A DNA stretch of 64,000 bases, from contig BSYQ01000013.1 of NCBI GenBank assembly GCA_030272585.1, positions 1,674,001-1,738,000 on the forward strand, in the 5' to 3' direction. The DNA is from Bryopsis sp. KO-2023. Its lineage: Eukaryota; Chlorophyta; Ulvophyceae; Bryopsidales; Bryopsidaceae. Numbering within the stretch: the stretch's first letter is position 1; each line of letters starts with the position of its first letter. Of this stretch, positions 31,500 through 43,065 are shown piece by piece. The notes below the pieces were generated by a model. That model searched no databases, was not told the DNA's origin, and was given only the letters and a program-made list of their open reading frames with translations. Position numbers and translations under genes: made by a program.

Positions 31500-34280
31500 G
31501 ATCGAGGAGATTAAAACTCGAGAGTGGTACACATAAATGGGATTAGAAAGATTCCAGATCAAAGATGTCGTGAATGATGAATCCGAGCCGAAAGAGATCT
31601 GAAGTAGATCCGAAGGCGGGTACCCTCCCACTCTGATACGACAATTTTTTTGTTGCTTTTTAAGTTAAAAATTTTAACTTACAACTCGTGTGGGAGTAAG
31701 AGGTGGGTTGCACGTTGGGAATTTCAACCTCAGTCTTTTTCTACTTTGTCGAAGATTGGTTGAGTGATTGAAAGTAATTGTTTGGGAGGGTACGGTGCTC
31801 TTCACAGTTGGCAGTCCTGCACTAGTGCGAGCCTGGAGCTCTATATGTATGTAAAGGTTTGTTTAGACAATAGCTGGCACTTTGTGCAACAGTTTTCTCG
31901 TCTTTGGTCTCAAAAAAAAAAACAACTAATAATCAAAAGAAAAATAAATAAATAAAAATAACACTATACTAAAATAGGCTGATATGCCCTCCCTCTCTTT
32001 GTTTTTTTTCTTTTCTTTTCAGTGCTCTACAAGTTCATGTTCCTTCCCTCTTCCTTTTTTCGCTTGAAAAAAAAGACAGGCAAACCAAAAAAGGTGCTAT
32101 AAAATGACTAATCGCCAAGACGTCAAATTCATCATCCAAACAAAGATAAAGGGAAAAAAAAGAGGCAAAATTGCCAATAATTTTTCGAAATGCATTCCAA
32201 TTTTGCCTGAAAATTGTTTTCAGCTTTTTTTGCTTTTTTTAAAGCAACTTCTCTGGTTACGAATAATAATTGTTTCCCTCTTTATTGTGTGTGTTTTGTT
32301 TGTTTTTTAATTTGGGACATAACCCACTAAACAAAGCAATATCAAAAGGAACGATCGAACTCTTATGATGAATTCTCTCCTTTTTTCTTTTTCATATATC
32401 CAAAACCACTCCCTGCCCTTCACCCAAATCTTCCCCCCCCCCCTTTCAGCAAAGAAAAAAACAGTCGAAAGAAAGAGAGCTTGAAAAAAAAACAGCATTA
32501 TTTCCCCTCTCTCTTGATAAAGGAAAGTTCCCCTTGGAAGGAAAACACAGGTTAAAAAAAATGATTTCTTTTGTTCCCCTTGGCTGTGCTCCTTTTCTCT
32601 TTTTTTTTCTTTTCTTTCTTTCAAACCCTCAAGCAAAACAACAGCAATTTAGTCCCTTTCGATACATGAACACTCACATATCAGAAAACATACATTTATG
32701 CATACCTAACAGGGATTGATCATATTTTTCGTTCGACTCATCCCTCACCCCCCACCCCTCTCTTCTTTTTGTTCCCTTTTTTTCCTTGTTTTTTTTCACC
32801 TCTCTCGATCTGTTCCTTTTCCTTTTCGGTGTCTGGCAAGCCAATCTCAGTTTGCCAAAATGACAGGAATAAATATGACTGAACTATACACGCACACCCC
32901 CAAAACCAAACAAAATTGGCATTTATACTTAAAATAAAAAGACAAAGCCCAGTCGGTATTCTCCCAACCAACTTTTTGGTTCCAAAGTAAAAACAAAAAA
33001 AACAGAAGAGATAACGAAAATCAATACCTTTTCTTTCTTTCTTTCTTTCTTTCTTTTTTTTTTGGCAAGTCTTCCCTTCGCCACAATAACAGGTATGGAA
33101 TTTAAATATCATGGCAGAAAAAGTTAACAGTTTCAGGAATGATTTAACCACCACCTTCAGGTCAGTGATGCCCTAAGTCGTTTATCCTCAGCCGCTTGCT
33201 CATCCCTCACTCTTTTTTTTCTCACCCCTTTATTCCCCCTTCCCAGACCCAAACCACTTTCTTTTTTATTCTTTCTTACCCCCCCCCCCCCCCATCATAT
33301 AAGAAACAACCAAGACAAACAAAAAGGAAAAAAAAAAAAACGCAACTCCTCCTTGCTTCCATCCATCGATACAAACCAATGACTGACAAATGGAAAAAAA
33401 TGACGTGGGTTCGTTGTTTTTTTTCTTCTTCTTCTTCCCCTTTCTGTTTTTTTTCTTTCGAACTCTTTTGTTTATCCTTGAAACTTGTTTGATTGGGAAA
33501 GGAAAAACGATAAACCAAAGAAAAAGCAGCCAAAAAAACCTCACTATGAAAACCACCTCCACCTTCCATCACCAAAAAAGAAAGACTGTTATGCGACTGC
33601 AATCAATCTATCATATGGATCATAATTTGATTTAAAAAAAAAAGCCAACTATGGAAAAAAAAGCAAGAAGAGTTCATCGGATCAGGAAATTCGACCCGTC
33701 TTTCCTCTTCTCGCCCAAACCCCCTTCAATTTATCACTGTAAAATCCACCTCCCCCCCCCCCGCAAATTAAAAAAAAAAAAAAAAAAAACAGTTCTCCTT
33801 TTGGTAAAAAAAACGTAAAATGAAAATCTCCTCTTTTCGACTGGACTGGATTTTTTATTTTTTTTTTTCCCTTCACCCCTGAATTTGAACATTGGATTCT
33901 CCCCACCCCACCCCACCCCACCCCACCCCACCCCCCCCTTTTATGCACACATAATTTCTTTTTGTTGCTTCCCCTCGCAATGCTTTTGTGGTAAAAAAAA
34001 AAAAACAAGCCGTTTTTTTTTCCCCTCTTTCCCTCCCCCCAAAAAAGGAAAGAATGATATATACCTCTATCTTTAGATTCCAAACCTTCAACAAACCAAA
34101 AAAGAAAAGAAGGAATGAAATAAAGCAAAAACCCTAAGCCAAATGCAAATGATAGATTTTCCCCCCTTATGAAACTCACACACACATGCATACATACATA
34201 CAAAAAAGAAAGAAAAATAAAAACACCAACAAAATCCCATGAATAGATATATGTTTGTGCATGTATGCATACATTGAAGA
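31500..34280. other. Low-complexity, T/C-rich region
   Basis: Long stretches of T, C and A homopolymers and CTTT repeats (for example (CTTT)n at about 33030-33055, a 14-base C run at about 33280, poly-A near 33770). Frames here are translations of these tracts and are not supported as genes. Confidence 0.7.
33901..33938 (-). repeat. (GGGGT)n tract
   Basis: Six CCCCA units and a following C run on the plus strand give GGGGTGGGGTGGGG on the minus strand, a sequence able to form G-quadruplexes and similar to some G-rich telomere repeats. It is interstitial. Confidence 0.85.
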
Positions 34281-34299
34281 CAAGAAATAAATTCCACCA

Positions 34300-35114
34300 T
34301 TTTAATTTATTCATCCGCCTTTTTCTTCTGAGAAAGCAGGTCTTGCAGTTCCAAAATTTCACGAGCCTCAAACTGGATGTAAATACCACCTCCACTTCAC
34401 AGAAGTCTGACAGAGTCTGTCAGCAGTATCACGACTGTAAGATTTTCACCATTCAAAATTGCATCATCCAAAAAGATCCCCCCTCCTGAAGGACTGACTT
34501 CCAACAGACCAAATCAGTCCAGTCACCTTATCTGAAAAGTTCCTTTTCGTTGGTCATCGGGGCACTGAACGGATGCTCCGTTTCCTTCTATAGTGATGGG
34601 ACTCCTCAGTTCCACGGAATCGTCCAGCACCAGCTCTGGTAGATCGAATTCCAGGACTGAGCCAGGAGATATGCAATCAACCAAACTCTGAACGTCGTTC
34701 CCCAGCTCCTTCAGCGTGGCGGAGTCCAAGATCACTCGCGCACAAACTCCGATCACACTCCAACCCACCTGCGATCCAGCCATCCGAGACGTTGAATTCC
34801 AATCGTTGCGGCGGCTGATATAAAAGCGGATCCAAAACGTAACGTAAAAAGGGCTTCTTTGTGAGGTGCTTGATCGACGATCCACATATCAAGAAAACCC
34901 GCGTGGGAAATTTGGGAGAACAAATATGAACGACCCAACACTCACCAGCAGAGTCGGATCGAGGGAAGCCGATCGTTGCAAGGCATGCGACTACAACAGG
35001 CCGCCGCCAGACCGTGGTTGGCACATTGCCGCGGTTGCCACGGAGAAGTTGGTCGGGGTTCGACGGCGCGGGCATTTTTGTTGTTTCAGTTTCTTGCCTC
35101 TGACGGAGCGTCAT
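34300..35114 (-). CDS. Probable secreted or membrane protein, beta-helix-like, possibly disrupted
   Basis: Exon 1 (35114-34946, donor GTGAGT) starts with ATG and has a hydrophobic segment near residue 45 (RRPVVVACLATIGFPRSDSA). Exon 2 (34746-34527, donor GTGACT) joins in phase and reads VCARVILDSATLKELGNDVQ and later LRSPITIEGNGASVQCPDD, typical of the opening turns of right-handed parallel beta-helix (pectate-lyase-like or polymorphic) repeats. A third stretch (about 34495-34300) reads GGIFLDDAILNGENLTVV and, after an in-frame TGA, SGGGIYIQFEAREILELQ. The phase from exon 2 does not fit and the TGA interrupts it, so the gene is either decayed or misread at a C/G run. Confidence 0.45.
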
Positions 35115-36412
35115 GATCTATGGTCAGTCTGACATCCCTTTTCCAACATTGTTGCCATAACAGCGTCTGTGTTCGCCAGGCTTTGATGTTTTTTTTGTTT
35201 TTTTTTTTCGCCAGGCTTGCCAGTCCAACCGCATGAACGGAGACGCCGAATTGATCTTCATCCATATGCTCGTTGGGCTATGTCGGGCAACCATGGGGAA
35301 AGGGGAAAATCAAATGAGGCGCCAATTCATCTTCCCATCAATCATTTTTTTTAGGTATGAGTCATCTGGTGTGTAATTATCTTAGCATGTTTATGTTTGT
35401 TTGTTTGATCTGGTGTGTTTTTATCGGCCTGTTGGGCTCAGCTGCACTCAGTCTGATTGATTTTTCTTTCCGGTTTTTGCTTTCAATGCTGAGCTCGACA
35501 TTTTTGCTGTACAAGAGCAGGATTTTTTTTTCCCCAAGGTATTCTTATTTTGACGTAGCAGAATTCAGCCCTTCAATCAATCAATCAATCAATATTACAG
35601 AATTCAGCCCTTGTAATCGCAAAGGCAGAGCGGGATTGCCAAAATTGGCTTGAACCAGCCATTCTTGTGAAAGTGTTGTTTCATGAATCCTTGCGTGGAT
35701 GTTGCCCCTGATATTATTATAAGGAGAGGGCGTTGTGACTGCCATGGTACCACCCAGCTGTGCATCAGAGTTTCTGGTGGATCAACCGAAAGAAGCCTAT
35801 TTTTAGACATGGTGGGATCCCATACTCATCTCCATACCTACCTGCTGGTGTGGGGATGAAAAAAATCATTTGCTTTTATTGATAAAATACAGCTGATTGT
35901 TTTCAACCCTTTAATAAACACTGGTCTTTTCATACTTTTCCATACAGGTTTTCATCATCATATTCCTGGCAGGCGAAGCAATCACCCCGTGGAAAACAAT
36001 ATTACCACGTTCAGTGCTTTCTTACGCTTCGTTCTGCATCATACCAGTGGTATGATACCACCGACAACCAATCTCAGTGGAAAAAAAAGGAAGAACAGAA
36101 AAGCGGACGAAGCGATAAGGACGATGACATGTCGTCTGTGGTAAAAGCGTTTGGAAGAAACAGTCTCCTATTTTCGCATACCTGGCCCAAACGTGTTCTC
36201 CTCCTGACTGTTAACTGTCGACCTCAAGAACACCTTGGCTGCGAACCCATGAGGCCGTATGATGCGAAGCTTTGCCTCAAACGCAATGCGACCCGCAGAG
36301 CACCTTGGATCTGGCTCCACAATCGCAACGAGCGGCCTTCTATCTCTTTGATGGAAACTGATCTGGTGATCTCCACGACGCACCCCATGACGTGACCCCA
36401 TCTCTGCGTTGT
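35115..36412. other. No confident gene; host DNA next to the LTR insertion
   Basis: Short frames only. Minus-strand frames at 36168-36442 look protein-like and run up to the LTR boundary; the same strand is open at 44590-44837 on the other side of the element, so a host frame may have been interrupted. A perfect palindrome with 9-bp arms (ATCATACCA) lies at 36038-36056. Confidence 0.35.
35574..35597 (-). mobile_element. Extremely truncated LINE insertion (24 bp)
   Basis: The 15-bp repeat CAGAATTCAGCCCTT at 35559-35573 and 35598-35612 flanks only (CAAT)n followed by ATTA. In minus sense this is TAAT plus (ATTG)n, the same tail type as the insertion at 62864-62909. It reads as a LINE insertion in which only the 3' tail was copied. 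Confidence 0.7.
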
Positions 36413-36814
36413 TGTGACGATCCGAAAACGCATTCGGCGCAACTACTAAAAAGTGTTACGACGAAATTACCCCAGTTCACGACCAAGGTAAACAAGTCGG
36501 ACTGTGCCGACTTAAGACGGTCGCATCAAAAACTCGGTATAGAAACACTCGCGCTCTGAAACTATCGTCACCCAAGAAGTCGGCTAAGACCAGTCGCACT
36601 AACGAACACTGCAATCCTAGAGTCACAGTCTCGAACCCCTCTAATAACGAAAGGCCTAAGACCAGGCACTTGAAAGTAAGACGAGTCGAAGTCAAAGGAG
36701 ACACCCGCTAAGAGGGACTTGCTCCTGCGACTAAGACAAAAGGTGGAGTTCCCCAGAGGGTGGTCGCTAAGAGACCATGGCCTAGGGAGACTCTGAAAAC
36801 CGACCTGGAGAAGG

Positions 36815-36966
36815 GAGAAACTAAACACAAGAAAACACTCAGAGGAGAGGGCAGCTCCTCTGAGTGGAGAAACTAAACACAAGGAGACACTCAGAGGAGA
36901 GGGCAGCTCCTCTGAGTGGAGAAACTAAACACAAGGAGACACTCAGAGGAGAGGGCAGCTCCTAAG
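36815..36966. repeat. 52-bp tandem repeat with hairpin arms in the LTR
   Basis: Three copies with a 52-bp period (starts 36815, 36867, 36919; unit beginning GAGAAACTAAACACAAG). Each contains the perfect 10-bp inverted arms CTCAGAGGAG and CTCCTCTGAG around a short loop, except the last, which loses its right arm. The right LTR (from about 43457) has two full copies and a remnant. Confidence 0.9.
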
Positions 36967-37060
36967 GGAGGGACAGCACCCTTATCCCTTTTACTTCCAG
37001 ACTTATAATACTTCAGAAAACACCCTATTTTACTCTAGTACTTCCAGAAATTCTACTGCA

Positions 37061-37160
37061 CTTTCAGAGATACTTAATCTAACTTCAGAACTTTCAGAAA
37101 CACTTAATCTAACTTCAGAACTTTCAGAAACACTTAATCTAACATCAGAACTTTCAGAAG
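37061..37160. repeat. 30-bp tandem repeat in the LTR
   Basis: Three units of the type CTTAATCTAACTTCAGAACT with a 30-bp period, followed by TTTCAGAAA. They are present at the same place in the right LTR (about 43669-43768). The minus-strand translation SESSEVRLSV-type repeats is a by-product. Confidence 0.9.
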
Positions 37161-37976
37161 GATAGAGGAAATCTTCAGTGATTTCCTTATTCACACCCAC
37201 ACCCACACACATATATACTTTGCAAGAAAATGTTTACAGAAAAAGAGAAGGGATGGTGTATCCCACAGAAAAACAGTAGTACATATCCTTGGGTATGTTT
37301 ATTAATCGATCGAAGTTATACCTCGTCCGAATTAGATTTCCCGTGCGGATCCGATAGCTAATCTTTTCCACGTCCGATTCAGAGCTTCAGTAAACTTTTA
37401 ATAAACTTCCGAGGGGGTATACTGCCGAGGTTTCAGAAACTTAGTTATCCGTAGAAAACTTCGCTCTATTTTTATACTCGCAGCCAGTTCTAGTGCCAAC
37501 ACACATGTGTTGGCTGCGAGTTCGACGTCACAGCGAGGGTCGCTTAGCGACTCGACTGAAAGCTGTATAGATCGTCTTAAAGATCTTGTTTCGTAGTGAG
37601 CTATATTCTATGCGTTGTATTCCATCGTGTTTTCGCTGGCTCCTTGTTTTCCCAGCTGCACGTTTCGTAGAAGTCATACCTCGGATATCACAGAGTGACA
37701 GTGCCGACAGTAAGACTGCTAATACTCTGCGCTGCCATGGGTTGGCGTGCCAGCTATTCGATATCCTCCAGCGCATCGATATACAACTTTTCCTACGTCG
37801 TCGACCTCGTCAGGAGTTGAACCCAACGTGCGAACCACCAGGTCTCACATAGAGCAGCGCGTAATACGACTGTTTATCAGTGTGAGCTGGTGAGTTCCGT
37901 TCATCCGAATTAACATCGGAATAATTGTGACATTTCGTGGCAGTACATCTGCCATGTTCTTTCTAGCTCCGTCACA

Positions 37977-40900
37977 GCTGTGACGATCCCCCTTACACCC
38001 GCATAGAAACCACTCTATGCGTACACCTCACGCGGGCTAGAAACCCACTGCATCCCATGCAGTTTCACTTCCCTTCATTCATACTTCATATTCACCCCTT
38101 GCACCCTTTGCTAATCCAATTTCCTAATTCCAACGTCCACTGCCAAAACCCCTTTGTTTCTAATTGCTAATGTGCGCTCAAAACAGCACCCTCACACCAG
38201 CAGTAAAATTCCCCTTTATGCACTCACGACCAAGTGCCCTACTATTCCTGCAGTTCATTTTTGGCCAAACCTGACGCTGGAAATAAACACGAAACCCGAC
38301 TCTTCCTATGTCCTTTGTCCTTATGTCAATATCTCTTTTTGAGAGTATTTTAACTGCTCGCTGTTGGCGACAATATCTATCCCTTTCGTATTTGGTATAT
38401 GTCCTTCCTAAGCTATATCAAACCTTTTCAAATTCCTCTCAATAAAATAAGAACCTTCTCCACTGCAGTTTGATCTGCTAGTCTTGTTCCTTTTACTAAA
38501 TCTTTATGTCCAAACCCCTTTTTTTTTTTTTATAAAAGACTCCTTTCAGTCCTCTATCCACCAGTATCTCTAACCAGCTTTGGAAATTCCAATTCCCTTC
38601 TATATTTTCTTCTGATCACTGAACTTTTTGCCTGCCCATTCTCTTGCTATTCTAGTTCTCTCCAAGGTATATTCCCCAGCTTTTATTCAGTTCTATTATT
38701 AAGAATTCCTTTTATGAAAACTGCATCTACCCTTCAGTCTTAAAAATAAAAACTGTATCTTCTCCTAATGTAAGTAATGGTTGTGCCCTTCTTAATTCAG
38801 TATGCTAGAAGTTTAAAAAGTGAAATCTAATCCTGTCAATCTCCTTCTCCAAATTCACTTTATATTTTGTCTGCCTGTTTCTCTTCTCCAAATAACTAAT
38901 CTCAATCAGGCGAACTAGAATTTTCCAAATCACCATTTAAAGATTTTCGAAATCATCATCATCATTTTCCACTGTCCCTCCTTATTCGTTTATTTTCGAG
39001 TGCCCAACTTACTGTAAGACTCGTGCATACTGATTGTAGTCTCCTGTATCCTATTCCCATAGTGCTCCTCGACGTCCTGTGCACGTTGAATAGATCCCAT
39101 CCTTACGTTCCCATGTTCTGCCTCTGATTCCAGCCTTAAGTTCCCATATTTCCGCTGTCCACGATCCTAAGGAATTTGCCAACACTCGGCAGTCACTTTT
39201 CTGTTTTCTCCCTATCTCGCACACCCTCTTTTGTGCTGAGGGAATTTATCCCTTTCCAATCTCCTTAGCACTCTTTTTCTTTCGCAAAATATAACTTCCA
39301 GTTTTTTTTTTTTTTTTTAAGTACCTAATCAAAAGTGGAATACTTTTCCCCCAGATCCACTCTGTTATCATATTCTTGATTCAATCTTTTCTGCCCATCC
39401 TCTCCCGCCGTTCCTTTCTAATACTCTTCCCTGATTTCCTTTCCGATTTTCAGTTTACTGTCCAGTCAATTCTGCCTTTCTCTAATGTTCTCCTTCCTGT
39501 TCCAGTCTAGCGTTGATTCACCACTGTCTTTCTCCGCTGTTGATCTACACTATTCCACTCTAAAGTTCTTTTCTAAAAGTTCACCCTACAATTCTCCTAT
39601 TCTTTTCCACTGATTTTTTTTTTTTTTTTTTTTACTTTCTTGTTCTTTCTTCCTCTGATCACTCTCTATTATTTTTCTCCCACTGCCTGATTTTCCTTCT
39701 CTCTTTTTATCCTCTTGTAAGTACTAATTTCTATAGCCAATATCGAAAACAAATCTGCCCTCTTTCCTACTTTCTTTCTAAACTTCAAAAATTTGTTCCT
39801 TCTTTCTTGACAAAACAAAACAAAAACAAAACTGAACTGAGGTAATTTTTCAATGGTGCCTTAATCTCTGAAAAACTGTTTTCCTTAATGGCCTATTGTC
39901 GGTTTGATTCCCTTTACTTTCTAAATGTTTTACTACCAGAAAGAAACTGTATTATTTGCTCTCATAAGATTCTCCTTTTTTAATCCTCTTTCAACACTTC
40001 AAAAACTTCCTAACAAGCCTAACCGGTTAACTAGTAAACTTTAGAGAACGAAACAAAGTCTTCCTACAAAAGACTAAGGGTGCAAGGGTCCTCCCAAACG
40101 TCATACTTCCTCTTCTCAACACTGACTTCTACTTCTGTTCTCAGAGCCTCTTGGCCTCTGCATCTTCTTGTTTTTAAGTTGCCTATCCTGGGTAGATAGA
40201 ACAATGTTGGCCCTTTCCCTTTTGTTCCTCAAGGTATATGGGTTTCCACTCAAAATACAAGTCCTCCAGGTTGAAACAACTGTCACAGCTGGCTGGTGAG
40301 CTGGCTGAGTGTGTTGTAAGCTTTGGAAGTCTTCTCTTAGGTTTCTGGCCTACTATGATTTAATCCTAGGGGCTGGACTTTCAGTCCTGTTCTAGGAAAG
40401 AGCACCTATCACTACTCTAAGTGACCTTAAGTGACCTTAACTTCTAGGCTGGATCTAACACCACGCCGTTTTATACTTAGTGGATGAGGTCCTCACAGGG
40501 ATTGATTTTTGCAAATCAAAGTGTGTACAGTCTTAACCAAGTCTGTAGTCCTCCATTCTGAGAGTCTCCTATCAGGATACCTTATCTCTGCAGAATCTAA
40601 ACTTTTGTCTGGGACTACCTCTAATCCTCAGACCTTCACTTAACAACCTTAGAGATTGACCGGCTGTGAGCAGAGTGGTTTTCTGTTTTTCAGTGTAGAT
40701 TGAAAGAAACTCAGACTGGTGTTCCGTTAAGAGGTGGAACTCATTTGTTCCAGGAGTCTTAACTATTCCTGAGATAACTTATATCACTTAAGAAAAAGGC
40801 AGAATCCTGCTTACAGAACCACTTCTCAACCCCGACATGACTTCAACTTTCCCTCCTGCATACCAGGCTAACATCTACTTCTTCCATATCTTTTTCCAAT

Positions 40901-43065
40901 GTCTCAAAACACTTCCTATCCACTAGGATCTAGTGCCTCCACATCTCCTTCAATAGTCTATGAATTGCCTGGATTTAAGCTGATTCAATTCTGCTGTTTC
41001 ATAACTGCAGAAATTCCGCTTATAGAGCCAAACAATCCTTTGAACGCATCCACAATTTCTGCACAAATATTCTTGTTCTTCATTCTTCAACTGATTCTTT
41101 CATAACTTTTCCTGACCTGAAACTTCTGCCCATTCTGGCACATCATTCTTCAACTGATTCTTTCATATCTTTTCCTGACCTGAAACTTCCGCTCATTCTG
41201 GCACCGGCTCTGTCATTGCCGAATGCCAACTGCTCCTACGGCCATCTTCACCATATTGTAAATCGCTCGATGCATTCTCCCATGTCGGCTCTCAATCAGT
41301 TGTAGTCGAAGAATAGCCTTCCAGTTCCCTTTTTAAGTTTCCAGTCCACTTCATTCGCTCGGTTGAGCAGCTCAATTTTCCGGCCATCGAGTTTCTCCTC
41401 CACCCCAGTCACACCCTCAGCTTTCAGTCAATTTTTCTGCCACCTTTTTACAACCGACAGAAGCGCACCCTAGCCCTGCATACTTTCACCAGGCGCCAGG
41501 CCTCAGGAACGCCAAACTATTCCAATTCATGCGTCCTTCTCAACTTCACTGGTTGCCATTCTTAGCTGCACCAGTAATGCCCCTTCAGCAAAAATAATGT
41601 TCGCCTGACTCCCTACTCCTATGTTCCCTTTTTCCTTCCTCCTGGCGTCTCCCACTTTGTGTATATATATTTTCTGCAGTAGCTTCTTCGAATAACAAGG
41701 GTTCGCCTCTACCATTTATCCATAATAGAATGATTCAACTTCTGTAAATTCCGATCTCCCTGACTCCTCATGGGTGTTAGAAGATTTACTCCACTGCATC
41801 ATCCGAACTCGTTCGCCAGAGCTGTCCCGACTGACTCTCCATAAATGCCAAAGAGTTTTTAGGTTTGCTCCATCCCATCCCAGCAATCCCTATCTTTTTG
41901 CAGTTGCTGTGATAGCGACTCCTTCTGCTGTTGGACACCTCCTTTTTGTGAATCCTCACAACCTTCTTCGATTGTCAGTAGAATTGTCGGATCAGTAGTT
42001 CCAAATCCTTCTAACCAAAGCCTTCAGCACTTTCCTCTCCACAATTGGATCATTCCTTTTTCCCAGTAGACGACCAGACGACCAGAATTTCCAGCTCTTG
42101 GATTCATTGTACATTAAAGCATTCTCCCCTCATCAACCTTGGCAAGGATGGTTTACGTTTGGCAGGGTGTATATCCATTCTCCTATATCTGCCCAGTCAC
42201 CGTGAGCATCTCCCTTCTTTATGCTCCAGAGCTACCACATTTGGAGTTACTCCTGTCCAAGCTTATTTCTGCTTCCGAAAGATTCTATTCCTCAGATCTC
42301 CATACTGACGAATCCCTCCATCAACCAGTGTTCTCCATTTCTATCAGTGCCAATAATGCCAGTTCCTTTTCTCGAGGGAGAAGGAAGATCTCTTCAACTT
42401 TCTTATCGATCAACTTAATAATCCCTGGAATCATGTCCTTTGCAAAATTCCGATCTCCTTAACTCTCCAGAAGTGCTGCCACAGTTCGATCGAATCATCG
42501 CAGTTCATGTTTGCTTTTAGTTCTGTCCACTGCTGCTCTGCCTTTGAAATATCTCTCCAGAAAAACCGCCACAGTTTTCGAGTCGTGCCTTGTTCGAATT
42601 CGCCAATCATTCCCAACCTCCATCAAAGAGTTTTGATTCCCTCCCAGGGAATGTCTACAGCGTCGAAAAGGACAGGTCTACTGCAATTCATTTGACAAGC
42701 CACCTGACCAGCACTATCCCGCACATAAATTGCGATTCGATAGTCCTTGTGCTCTGGCGTGGTCAAGGGTGCTGCGCGACCATGTGCTTGTCGTTGTCGA
42801 CATTTCATTCCTGTTCTGAGCTGTGCCTTCGACAGGTGCAGTTCGAGTCGTGGATAATCTGCTTCGTCTCCAGACTAAATCCATCCACTGTTCCATTCGC
42901 TCCTTTAGCTTGACAGTTACGTCTTTTGTTCCTCGTCCACTAGTGATCTCGTTTTGGTGTGCTCGTTCGTGATTGAAAACAACACAAACACAATATGGTT
43001 AATATAATCATTTTTGGTGGGCCCATAATCCTAACATGTCCGAAGCTCGCAACGCTCCGAAACCA
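37977..43065. other. Internal domain of the LTR element, no coding capacity
   Basis: Pyrimidine-rich on plus, purine-rich on minus, with scattered stops in all frames. A 63-bp direct tandem duplication starts at about 41081 and 41144 (CATTCTTCAACTGATTCTTT). Its left end (37979 on) repeats the 11 bp TGTGACGATCC that opens the left LTR, creating a 16-bp palindrome CGTCACAGCTGTGACG across the boundary. In minus sense an AAGGGGGA purine run lies just inside this end, a possible polypurine tract. Confidence 0.75.

Larger units (their letters stand above)
36413..37976. repeat. Left LTR
   Basis: Begins TGTGACGATCC and ends CGTCACA. It contains three 52-bp tandem units and three 30-bp tandem units, and an imperfect long hairpin with CTCGCAGCCA/TGGCTGCGAG arms near 37480-37525. 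Minus-strand frames of 60-104 codons repeat in both LTRs but have no domain and are not called genes. Confidence 0.9.

Noticed and set aside
33901..33938. GGGGT array as a true telomere
   Set aside because: It is short, internal and flanked by ordinary sequence on both sides.
33682..34395. 237-codon minus frame as a gene
   Set aside because: It crosses poly-A/T, GGGGT and CA-type tracts; the composition (Phe, Lys, Gly) reflects these repeats.
36815..37160. CRISPR-like array in the LTR repeats
   Set aside because: The 52-bp and 30-bp units are direct tandem repeats with no unique spacers, in a eukaryotic transposon.
36477..37852. Identical frames at 36.5-37.9 and 43.1-44.5 kb as duplicated genes
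   Set aside because: They repeat only because they lie in the two LTRs, and they have no domain or start context.
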